64,000 nt of DNA from Agapanthus africanus. Taxonomy: Eukaryota > Streptophyta > Magnoliopsida > Asparagales > Amaryllidaceae. Below the pieces are notes generated by a model that saw nothing but the letters and a program-made list of their open reading frames with translations, was not told where the DNA came from and did no database searches. Where the stretch lies: NCBI GenBank assembly GCA_030015575.1, contig JASDDO010000028.1:23787154-23851153 (forward strand), given 5' to 3'. Every line of letters begins with the position of its first letter. The stretch's first letter is position 1. Shown in pieces: positions 49,854 through 59,889 of the stretch. Made by a program: the position numbers and the translations under genes.

Positions 49854-51263
49854 CTGAGCGACATATGTGTCCTGCTTTGCTTTTGGAATCATTTCCTCCT
49901 CAGCCATTGATGAGACTTGCAGAGAATTTGAAATATCACGCTTGTCTTTAAGTGTGACTACCGACAGTTCATCTGCCAGATGTTCTGAATGGACCATCAT
50001 TCCAGCCATATTCTGGATCAAAAGAGCCATTTGGTTCATTTTAGTAGACATTTCTGTCGCTTCTTCATCTCTTTTTTTGAGAGTGCGTTTTAGGAAGTCA
50101 ATATCCGAATCCTGCCCTGTTCTTTTTTCAGGTGCATCTTTAGGATTTTCCTTAGACGATGGATTAGTGACTTCTACCGCCTGAGCAAGTATCTCTTGCA
50201 GCTTTTCACGTTGCAGTTGAGCTTTTGTCAGAGATCGAGTATGTGGTCCGTGACTAGTGGAAGTACGAATTTCGTCTTTGGAGTTCACCATATAGACAGT
50301 GTGAACTACCATGCCCCCAGGCTTGGGGCGTTTGGAGTTTTGGCCTTTGGAGTCTGCCTCAGGCACTCGAGCTTTATCTGCCCTGTCTTTTTTGTGAGAA
50401 ACAGCTTTGGGAGGAGCCATTGTATCAGGAACCGCTTTGAGATAAGTCCCCATGTATTTGGAAGGGGAGTTGTCAAAGTTTATCTGACGCTTAGGAAAGG
50501 GGCCGTGGATAACGACAGAATTCTTCACTTGCTTCCGCACCTTATATATAGATGTGAAAAGTTCTTTTAGGAAGCGAACTGTTTTCTGCTCTTGCTGGAT
50601 CTCCACAAGCTGCGGAGATTTCTTCAATACTACAGTAGGAGAATTTTTTCTGACCCTTCGCAGCAGTTCGAACCTGTTCCCGATTGGAAAGACAGCATTC
50701 GCCATTTGAGTTGAAGCGAGTGGAGTCAACATGAACAGAGAACTGCCCCCAGCTTGTTTTGTATGACGTCGATCGACCTCAGTATTTTGCTGAGCATGTC
50801 CCATGTTTTCTTTGAGAGCTTGAATATTCTATCCCCTGCATCAACCTTGGTTTTTGGAAGGTACCAGTTGTTTGGAGACCGATTTCGTCGGCAAAGCTGC
50901 AGTTTGAGGAGCCAGCCTGTGGAAGACAAACTTCTTCTGGGCTTCCTCCTTCGGCGTTGAGACACCGAGGGTAGGAGATGGAAGAATAACCCAAATCTAG
51001 GCCCATTGATTTCTTGAAAAGCCAGATTGTGGAGATTTGAGGCTGTAAGTGGCCCATACTTGACTTCGCCAGATGTGACAGGGCCTGAGTTGCGGTGAGT
51101 GGAAGCAAAAGCCATTCTGGAAAGAGACAAAACACCGCTTCAGTATCTCTTCACCGAAGGGCAACTGCAAACATGCATACCGCGATTATTTGATCGTGGA
51201 AAAACGCGACATATGAAGTGTGGAGTGGAAAGAGGAAGAGGTCCCACTGTGCGTGCCAGAATC
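49854..51263 (-). mobile_element. Tat-like 5' internal region with gag-like coding sequence
   Basis: The primer site region TGGCACGCACAGTGGGACC is at 51240-51258. Downstream on the minus strand are coding stretches from MAFASTHRNSGPVTSGEVKY (51115) and the long frame 49815-50804. The latter has VFPIGNRFELLRRVRK, a basic KSPQLVEIQQEQKTVRFLKE segment, SHGPHTRSLTKAQLQREKLQ, and a C-terminal coiled-coil-like part (KRDEEATEMSTKMNQMALLI). I recognise no standard gag core. The position right after the primer site suggests a leader or gag protein of a Tat/Ogre-like element. It is broken. Confidence 0.6.
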
Positions 51264-53849
51264 TGTTTACCGCCGAAAACCGGATTGAGACGCGGAGGAC
51301 GTCTATCCTGAATTTTGGGGCAGATGCCGTTTGGACTTATCCATCCACCTCTCCGAAGATACCAAGTTGATTTATGGCACCAAATATCAGAGGTTTGAAC
51401 AGCGCGACTGTTGCAGCAGACTTCATCAGATTCCCCCACATTTAGGAGGGGTTTTTGATTGTAAGGATGTTCTTCCCTGCAGGCGTAAGCCCCTGCAGTT
51501 AATTACGTTACCGCATTACGATAACCACTTTCTCCTTCTCCAGAAGTTCATTTCGAGTCGCATTGTGTTTGTTTTATTTTGGGCTGCCCATGGATTGTAT
51601 ACAAAGACTAATTTATATTGTGGCCCATAGGGCGTGGATTAGTCCAAATCCGTATATTTTAGATTTAGGTTTGGGTCAAGGATTTGCTTGACGGGATCCA
51701 CGTTGGTAGCTTAGTTTGCTAACGGGAATGAACTTAGGACGTATTTCTCATATTTATGAGGTCCATCCGTTTATAGGATATTTGAGTTTGATCTAAAAAT
51801 CGTTAGTCATATTTGAGACTAAAATCAACTTAGAAATAATAAACATATGGGCTCAATTATTTTAATTTAAGGACATTACGGTCCATTATCACCGTGTTTG
51901 GGGAGACGTGCTAGTTTAAGGACATCTTAGTCCAACATTCCCGTTTTGGGGACGAATGTTAGTCTAAAGATATTTCGGTCCAACATTCCTGTTTTGGAGA
52001 CGAATGTTAGTTTAAGGACGTTTCGGTCCATTATCCATCTTACGCGCACGTGTATTTGTTACGTGGCGGAGTGAACGATAGTGACATGGAATGCGTCCAA
52101 TTTGGGGTGCGATCCGATTTGAGGTGCGTCAATTTGGAAGTGCATCAATGTGGGATGTATCATTCCCTGTCTTGATGAAATTTTACATCAAGTTAGGACG
52201 AGAAAAGAGTTGTTGTTGTCGGGGCCCGCAACCTCTTTGAAAACATTGAGGAATTACAACGATATATATCAGAGGTGTGGAGAGATGTACCCTTAAACCA
52301 AATCCCGTATTTGAGGAAAGAAGGGGTCATGGTGGACCTAAGAATCGTTAATCATATTTGAGACTAAGATTACCTTAGAAGAAATGGGATGAATATCATT
52401 ATGGATATTATTAATAAGAGATCATTAGTCATGTTTGAGATTAAAATCAGTTTAGAAATCACGAGCATATGAGCTCGGTTGATTTAAAATTAAAGAGGTT
52501 TAAGCTCAGGAAACTTAACCGGTTTGGGCTGGGTTTCTATACTACCTAGCAGTGCTAAGCACTAAGATATACAGCGCTCATGTATATTTCACGTGAGGCG
52601 CTGAAACAGTGCTAAGCACTAATCATTTGTGGCGCACACGTGCTTTTCACTTGAGGCGTTGGGTTTTTAGCCTTAGGCGCTCACGTGCTTCACATGAGGC
52701 TCTACAATAGTGCTAAGCACTAATTTTCTCTGGCGCTCACATGTGTTTCACGTGGGGGTGTTGAAATAGTGGTAAGCACTAATTTTTTCTGGCGCTCAAG
52801 TGCTTTTCACGTGAGGCGTTAAGTTTTTAGCCTTAGGCGCCCGCATGCTTTTCACGTGAGGCACTGAATTTTTAGCTTTGGACGCTAACGTGCTTTTCCC
52901 GTGAGGCACTACAATAGTGCTAAGCATTAATTTCTATGGCGCTCACGTGTGTTTCATTTGAGACGCTATGTTTTTAGAGATTTAATCTCTGATATTTTTT
53001 TAGAGAACTTAAATATCTGTTAATGATATTTTGGCCATTAACGATCACCAAGATCGCTATTTTGAGCATCTTGGATCGGGTTTTTTAAGAACTAAGTTCT
53101 TGATTTGAAGGAACTAAGTTCCTGGAGTAGTATAGACTCCATTTTCTTCATGTTCTTTTATCCACGATCTCCTATTCATGTTTTCAAAGAGCTTAAATCT
53201 CTGATAATGGTATTTTGATCATTAACGATCATCAAGACCACTATTTTGAGGATCTGAGATCAGGTTCTTTAAGAACTAAGTTCTTAATTTAAAGGAACTA
53301 AGTTCAAGGAGTATTATGAACTCTGTATTCTTCATGTTTTTCTATCCATATTCTCTCCTGAATTTTTGATTCTCAAGAACAAGATCTTCCCGATTAGAAT
53401 TAAATTCTCAACTTATGGACGACTTGTCCTATTGATCTCAGATCCAGAGAAAGAATTAAGTTCTTTAAGAAAGGTTAAACCCTTATATGATAAATGAGAT
53501 ATTTTGATCTCTTCTTTTTTCTTTACCTAGGGTTTTTAAGAGGGAGATCTTCTTCTTTGAGAGAATTAAATTCTCTATTATTTTGAGAGCCTTCTGTATT
53601 TTTACAAAAACTTATAAGGGGTCTTCCCTCATTTTTTTCTCCTCTCCTTTTTCCCTCCTTGATTAATCTCTATGCTCTTATTTATAGGGGAGGAGAAAAA
53701 TCAATTTGTTGAGAAAATCTCTTATTGAGAGATCCTGATTGATTTCATGATCAATCAAAATGATTTTTTAGATCAATCGGTGAATTTTATTCACCGTTGG
53801 ATTTTTAATCTAAAGGCTTTCTATTTAACAGAGAAGATTTCTTGTTTGT

Positions 53850-54240
53850 TTAATAAGGTTAGGAAATATTTTTCTAAGATAGAATTTTATTCTATCATAT
53901 GGATATTTTGTTAGTTTAATAAGATTAGGAAGATATTTTTCTAATGTAGAATTTAATTCTATCATATGGATATCTTGTTAGTTTAACAAGATTAGAATTT
54001 TATTCCAACATAGAATTTAATTCTATCACATAAAATTTTATTCTATCATATGAATATCTTGTTAGTTTAACAAGATTAGAATTTTATTATATCATATGAA
54101 TATCTTGATAGTTTAACAAGATTAGGAATATATTTTCCTAATATATAATTTAATTCTATTATATGAATATCTTGTTAGTTTAACAAGATTAGAAAAATAT
54201 TTTTCTAAGATAGAATTTTATTCTATCAAATGATCGATGG
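53850..54240. repeat. Expanded tandem array in one Tat LTR
   Basis: Five to six units of 50-70 bp contain TTGTTAGTTTAACAAGATTAG and TAGAATTTTATTCTATCATA. Both halves are inverted repeats (TTGTTAGTTTAACAA and AGAATTTTATTCT). The other LTR has at most one unit here (33940-34080). Confidence 0.85.
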
Positions 54241-54519
54241 GTGATTTTATAATCACCGTTGAATCTTTGATCTAAGGGTCCTCTATTTAACAGAGAAGAT
54301 CTTTCTAGTTTGAGGAAGATCAGGAAAATATATTCCACACAGAATTTTATTCTATCAGATAATTTAATTGGTGATATTTTATCATCATTGGATTTTAAAT
54401 CTAAGATTCTCTATTAGAGAAAGATCTTTCCATATTAGAAAGATCAGAGAAAATATTTTCCAAATAAAATTTAATTATATCACATAGAATTTAATTCTAT
54501 CAGATGGGAGCATTTTAAA

Positions 54520-54905
54520 TTGCGGCGCTCACATACTTTGCATGTGAACACTGGCAAAGAAAGCGGCAAGAGAACTCACGTGTTTAACACGTGACCCATA
54601 GTGTGGGTTTTAGCCTGTTTATTTTCAGCGCTCATATGTTTTTTATATGAGCCCTCACGTGTTTAACACGTGAGGTCTGTTTGGCCTTTGGTTATTTATG
54701 TTCAGCACTCATATGCTTTGCATATGAGGGCTCACGTGTTTAACACATGAGGTATGTTTAGCCTTTGGTTATTTATGTTCAGCGCTCATATGCTTTGTGT
54801 ATGAGCGCTCACGTGTTTAACACGCGAGACCTGTTTGGCCTTTTGTTATTTACTTTCAGCGCGTATATACTTTGCATATAAGCATTCACGTGTTAAACAC
54901 GTGAT
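54520..54905. repeat. Palindrome array with CACGTG and CATATG
   Basis: Four to five units of about 85 bp in which GCGCTCATATGCTTTGCATA TGAGCG-type hairpins alternate with CACGTGTTTAACACGTG hairpins. The same array is present in the other LTR at 34090-34400. Confidence 0.85.
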
Positions 54906-54996
54906 GCCAAACTGTGGGAATTCTTTTCATCTATCTTCTCTCCCATTTTTTTATAAGGGAACAACAAGCTCTGAGCCAAAAATTTTGGCGGGAACA

Positions 54997-55023
54997 GTGA
55001 CTCCAAGGATTATGATAACTGTG
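54997..55023 (+). mobile_element. Possible continuation of the split Mutator transposase
   Basis: Just right of the Tat-like 5' LTR the plus strand reads GTGAC and then TCCAAGGATTATGATAAC (SKDYDN). After taking GTGAC as the counterpart of GTGGT at 23946-23950, this is in frame with FCLCG. Only some 20 bases are available before another LTR begins, so this is tentative. Confidence 0.35.
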
Positions 55024-56300
55024 TGTCACGTCCCGCTTTCCAAAATACATTAGTGCGAGAACGCAATTCGGCCAGCCATGCAACCTACGGTAAGGAATCA
55101 TCTTTCTATAATCACATTAAAACTGTCTTGCAGTATATCAAGAACATATAAAAGAAGAGTTTTTTACTTGTAGGCCCCCAAAACATAGCAAATTTCCTTC
55201 TAACCGCCCCACCCCCAAAACTTGGTATTTACTTTTTACCCCCAAACTAATAAAATACATTATTTTACCCCCTTTACAATTTCCGTCAGAAAAATTCCCG
55301 TTAATTTTAATTTTAATTTTTCTGCATAAATTTTAGATTTACCATTTACCCGAAGATAATAAGTAAGAGCGCAGAAGCATTCAATTTATTCCTAGCTAAA
55401 GAAAGATGTTGAAGATACTCCTGATTTCTTAGCCAATTTTGATAAAGGTGTAGCAGAAGTCTAAATCTTAATTTCAATTTGAGAATGAAATTGTGTGTTT
55501 CCAAATAAGTAGATATGTTAATATATTTTAAAGAAAAACCTAATGTTATGCCATTAAAAGTTGATAGAAATCATAAATAGGGTAAAATTATGTATTTTAT
55601 AATTTTTGGGGTATAAAAATTAAATGCCAAGTTTTTTTTTGGGGGGGAAAGGAATTTGCTATATTTTAGGGGGCTACAAATAAAAAAACCAATAAAAGAA
55701 ATGACAACTACTCCATGTCCATTGCAATAATAAATAATAATAATGGAAACCAAAGCTGGAATAGCGGAAATATTAAGTCAAGCTGATCCAAATGACAAAA
55801 TAACAAGATACACAAAGTCTAGTTCCTTATGGGCTCACATAAGAAATTTAAATGAATAAAATTCAGTCACTGGAATAAATAAACATCTAATAACTAGGTA
55901 AATGAAGATATGTTTCGCTTCTCATCTACCTTCTCAAAGTACACCTGATCATGCGGTTCTAATGTCAATGATCTGGACCATACAAAACCCAGACTTCAGA
56001 GCATTATATATAGTACAATAATAACAATAACATGAATGTGACATGGTATATAGTTATAATGGAACTGGAGACATATGAGAATACATCAACAATATCATTA
56101 ACTACAAGTGATATAACAAGCAGAACGTGGCAAAGCAATCATATCATGTGTAATCTAAAGGTCGATGTCACTAATAGTTGTCTATCGTACAGGCAATTGC
56201 AATCAATGAACGAAATGTTCCTCGTAACTCAATAGTATCACGTTCGTACCTGAGACCACGGTGTCAAGACTCTTCGGCTGAAACTCGAGACATATCGTAT
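55024..56300 (-). repeat. Remnant of a gypsy LTR
   Basis: The left end TGTCACGTCCCGCTTTCC is the reverse of a gypsy LTR tail (GGAAAGCGGGACGTGACA). The remainder is AT-rich with no gene. The open stretch 56032-56235 has no recognisable domain. The right boundary before 56301 is uncertain. Confidence 0.6.
55157..55691. mobile_element. Mutator-type MITE, 535 bp, 9-bp duplication
   Basis: Terminal inverted repeats of well over 100 bp begin GTTTTTTACTTGTAGGCCCCC on the left and, inverted, GTTTTTTTATTTGTAGCCCCC on the right. They continue with CAAAACATAGCAAATTTCCT. The perfect 9-bp direct duplication ATAAAAGAA flanks it (55148-55156 and 55692-55700). Long inverted repeats with a 9-bp duplication are the Mutator signature. 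No coding sequence is present. Confidence 0.88.
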
Positions 56301-56317
56301 CACGACCCGGAAATGGC
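56301..56317 (-). repeat. Left piece of a gypsy LTR split by the next element
   Basis: ACGACCCGGAAATGGCA is continued at 63141 by CGTGACCGAGACTTAAAT. Minus-strand gypsy LTRs in plants often end in this CACGACCC form. Confidence 0.6.
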
Positions 56318-59300
56318 ATGTCAAGCCCCGCTTCCCAAAAGAGCAGTAACGGTATGTGACAAGCCCGTGACGTATTTTATTCCGAGAATGTCATTTCTCG
56401 AAACAAGTACGCTAAGCGTATATAAGCAATATAAAATGACAAGAAAAGACATGATAATAAAAATCCAACTTTATATATTTACATTCTCAACTTTCATAAG
56501 TTTCAAACTAAATACATGATGTCTGAAAACAAAGATGCATAAAAGAAAGTGCCTAAACAGGTAGCATAAAGGAAGTAAAAGCTGAAAAGAAAGAACTAGT
56601 AGTCGGTCTGCTCCGCAAGCTAAGTGTAATCCTCCTAACTCGGTTCGATCTTCTCAATCTCTAGATTATTTGACGAACATTCCAAGAAAACAAAGAAATT
56701 GGTGGAATGCCCGTCAGCGAACTTGCGTTCGGTAAGTCCCCAAGAAAGATGGGATGTAAAAGTATATAAATAAATATGTAAGGTGACATGTGATATAGTA
56801 TGAATGGAAATAAAACATGAACAATTATAACATGGTAATGTTAATGATAACTATGTAAGCATGGCAATGTAATATAAGCATAGCAAACAAGTATAGTATG
56901 GCCGTGGAGTGTAGGTATAGTGAACATGAAGTGATTGTAGTGTTCTAAAAGGTCTCTAAAAGGGTAAAATTAACTAACGTGAGTTCAAGTGTGAATGCCA
57001 ACCAATCTCAAGAGTATTCTCGAACCCAAGGCTATCGTCCAGGGGTAAGGAATCACGTGCCCAAAATAGCGGGACTTCAGTTGTTATTGAAGTATTCCAA
57101 ACCCAAAAGGCTATCATCCAGGGGCTTAGAAACACGGGCCCTCATTCGTGAATTTGTGATTTATACCGTTTCAGCCTGGTACCATAACAGCATGATTTAT
57201 ACCGTTTCAGCCCGGTACCACAGCAATATGATTTGTATTAATAGGACTCACGAGATTCCGTTGGATTCATACTCAAACTACCCCAACACCCCGTGTTTAT
57301 TAGTTTATGATTAAAATTACGAGTCTTGTCCAAATCCATGAATACATAAGAGAGTGCAATTTAAGTATCGAGTTGAGTTCAAGTATTCAAGTCAATTGTT
57401 CATGTATTCATGTCAAGTGTTCATATCAAGTCATTACATATTCATGGTTCGGGTCAAGTCGAGTCAAGTGCACCTATTGGGTTCAGATATTCATGATTGA
57501 GTCGTGTCAAGATCAAGTCAGTTCCAGCATGTATTGGTTTAATCACAAGTCACATAGATAAAAATAGATAAGCAATTATAGAACATGATATGAGATAAAT
57601 ATACAAGAAACGTCCAAAAACAATGTTGTAAATATGTGATATGTACGACTAGTTAATCAAGTTATTTGAATTCAGAATATAAATAAAAACATAGCCTTAA
57701 GTGTTATGCACATGCGAGTTTCGGTCTCGCCTAAATATGACTACCGGTATGGGAGCCTTACATGTTTTCAAATCGTCGCGCAAAATAGATCAGAATCTGT
57801 TTAGCACCGTCACATATTTTTAAAACGCATTTTGAGTTAATTTTTATCAAAGATTAATAGAAAATTGTAGGTCTTTCGATGTAATTATCCAAAACACTAA
57901 GATTCGCCCAATTTGGATTTCTGAAGCTCTATTTATGATTGTTTTAATATCAGCGTTTAAAACAGAAATTCAGATTTCTGGACAGCAATTATATGTTATA
58001 TTGCAAAGCCTATATCGAGTTGTTTCATGTGTTTCTAAGTAATATAATATACAGGAAATTATATTTCTATCAATTATCCATCTACACATCTAAAGTTTAT
58101 CACGAACGGACATCGGGAGTTTGAATTATGTCCTATTTAAAAACGGTGTGCGAATCAGGACAGATTCTGTCCAGATTCGTCGTTTAATATTGTGACGCAG
58201 TTTTCTATATTTTACGTCGGTTTTCAATAAAAACATAAAAGTAATAAAATCTATATCATTCGATTTAGATATCCAAAACACATGCGTTTGCTCAATTTGG
58301 ATATCGGTAGACCAAATTATGTGTCTTATAAATTGACTGATAACTGCAGTTTTTCGTTTTACGAACAGTGAATAAAACCGATATATTTCCTAAACCGTTA
58401 AGTGATTCAATCTAAAGATTTTACAGCGTGTACACAAAAATATATTCTATCAAAGATAAATTTCTTGAAATTTTCAAAAGTAAAAATTAAAAACTAAAAA
58501 TTATTTTAAAAGTAAAGGTATTGATATATTATATATGAGAAATGAGAAAACCATGGTATCTATTCGTAACTTTTTTTTTACAAACTTTAAATAAAGTTAA
58601 ACAACAAATGATGCAATCCTAATTGGTTACTATGAAATCTTAACATATGGATTGAGATTAATGAAAAAAGACTTTACAAACTATATATTTGTGTATCTTT
58701 GTGTGTGTTCATTATTTATATATGTATCCATTTAATTAATTATTTAAGAACTATGATATGTGAAGGGAAATTTTTCATGGCAATATAAAAAAGAGAAGGA
58801 TAAAGAGAAAGAGATGGAGGGAGGGAAAGAGATAAGGAACTTACATATACAAGCCGGTATTATCATCGGACTTATCTATCCGTCGATAGCCTCGCGTTTC
58901 TAGCGAGATTTTCTTGAAAACTTCTTTGTGTTCTTCTTCTAGGACTCTAGGTGAAGAGGGAGAAGAGAGAGACAGAAAAATGTGAGGAAGAAAAAGAAAG
59001 AGGAGAACAAATAAAGATGGGGTAATGGTGAATTATCTATAATAATATATGCATTCAATATGAGAATTAAAAGAGAAATGAAAGGTCACCATTCATTTTG
59101 GAAATGAAAGGTCTCATTTGTAAGTTATGAGAAGAATAAAAAATTGATAAAAAAATAATTGCAAGAATAGGGATTTGAACATATGATCTATGGAATAACA
59201 AAACAAAGACTTAACCAATGAGTTATAAGGTTGTTCATACACATATTTAATAAGAATTAAATATATGATGTTGCTTAAAAAGAAAGTAGGCTTTTGGGCT

Positions 59301-59539
59301 CATAATTTTATTAAAGAAAATGAAATTGGATTTGAGTTATGGGTAGGGTTAGGTCTTATGTTTAATTTGAAAAAATGTTAAAATTTAGTTTTAAAAAAAT
59401 GTGTTTGGGAAAAATAGATGGAAGAATAAAATAATATATTTATAAAAAACAAAATATACAGAAAATACTAAAAATAAATAATACAATATTTTACTAAAGA
59501 AAGAAAATACGGAGGTATATTAATATTGGGGTCGTTACA
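56318..59539 (-). repeat. LTR (3' in element sense), 3222 bp
   Basis: Contains the ACTTACCGAACGCAAGTTCG-type block (56718-56740, minus strand), two CCGTTTCAGCCxGGTACCA units (57167-57222), AT-rich parts, and the tRNA-like segment at 59165-59235. No gene is present. Confidence 0.92.
59165..59235 (-). ncRNA. tRNA-like segment in the short-interior element's LTR
   Basis: The minus strand has TAACTCATTGGTTAAG (A box) and ATGTTCAAATCCC (a perfect B-box match). The sister copy in the other LTR is at 62755-62830. The LTR family is otherwise different from the Tekay LTRs. Confidence 0.5.
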
Positions 59540-59611
59540 TTCTACCCTCCTTAAAAATAATTTCGTTCTCGAAATTACTTAAGAAGGATATTGCAACAAG
59601 GTACTGGAAAG

Positions 59612-59685
59612 TTAAAAATGGCGACGTTTTCGAACTCCGTCGATCGATACTCTAACCAATTGAGCTAAAAGGCCAATGAGATACA
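59612..59685 (-). ncRNA. tRNA-like segment in the 350-base interior
   Basis: The minus strand reads TTTTAGCTCAATTGGTTAGAG and then GGAGTTCGAAAAC. This resembles a tRNA D arm and T arm more closely than the LTR copies do. The B box deviates at its last position. Confidence 0.5.
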
Positions 59686-59889
59686 AATAGAAAGGGTGAA
59701 TAAGAGTTAAGAATTCAAAAGTCGAGAGATGGACTTCAAGAAGATCGAAGGTAGAGTTCAAGATGGACTCAAGGAATAGGGCAGAATTCAAAAGAAAAGT
59801 CAAATGTAATAATTGGATTTCATGATTCTTGTATTATATTGCTTACGGCGTTCATGAAGAACCGACCTGCATGGGCCAGCAACAAAACC

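Larger units (their letters stand above)
23951..54996 (-). mobile_element. Giant Tat/Ogre-like LTR element with nested insertions
   Basis: Two matching long LTRs bound the element: 51264-54996 (its 5' LTR in minus-strand sense) and 23951-34472 (its 3' LTR, enlarged by an inserted element). LTR ends are TGTTCCCGCC and GGCGGTAAACA. Next to the 5' LTR the minus strand reads TGGCACGCACAGTGGGACC, the primer-site type seen in Tat/Athila-like elements. Beside the 3' LTR there is a G-rich tract (complement of AATGCCCCCC at 34473). The interior holds a gag-like coding region (49815-51135), a mosaic chromovirus block (38056-49853), and a non-coding repeat-rich 3' region (34473-38055). No pol of its own is visible. 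The flanks GTGGT and GTGAC agree at only three of five bases. It is broken; Tat/Ogre placement rests on LTR size, primer site and layout. Confidence 0.75.
51264..54996 (-). repeat. Tat-like 5' LTR, 3733 bp
   Basis: Complete LTR from TGTTCCCGCC (minus strand, 54996) to GGCGGTAAACA (51264). It has the CACGTG array (52545-52975), paired AACTAAGTTCTT palindromes, an expanded AT-rich tandem array (53850-54240), and CACGTGTTTAACACGTG and CATATGCTTTGCATATG palindromes (54520-54905). It is about 500 bases longer than the other LTR, mostly because of the AT-rich array. Confidence 0.9.

Noticed and set aside
49867-50570. Plus-strand open frames opposite the Tat gag-like region
   Set aside because: They are shadows of the minus-strand coding sequence with no domain of their own.
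23951-54996. Single perfect target duplication for the Tat-like element
   Set aside because: The flanks GTGGT and GTGAC match at three of five bases only, so the pairing of the two LTRs rests on their similarity and orientation.
59612-59685. Intact tRNA gene in the short interior
   Set aside because: D-arm and T-arm resemblance is good, but the B box deviates and the acceptor ends do not pair.
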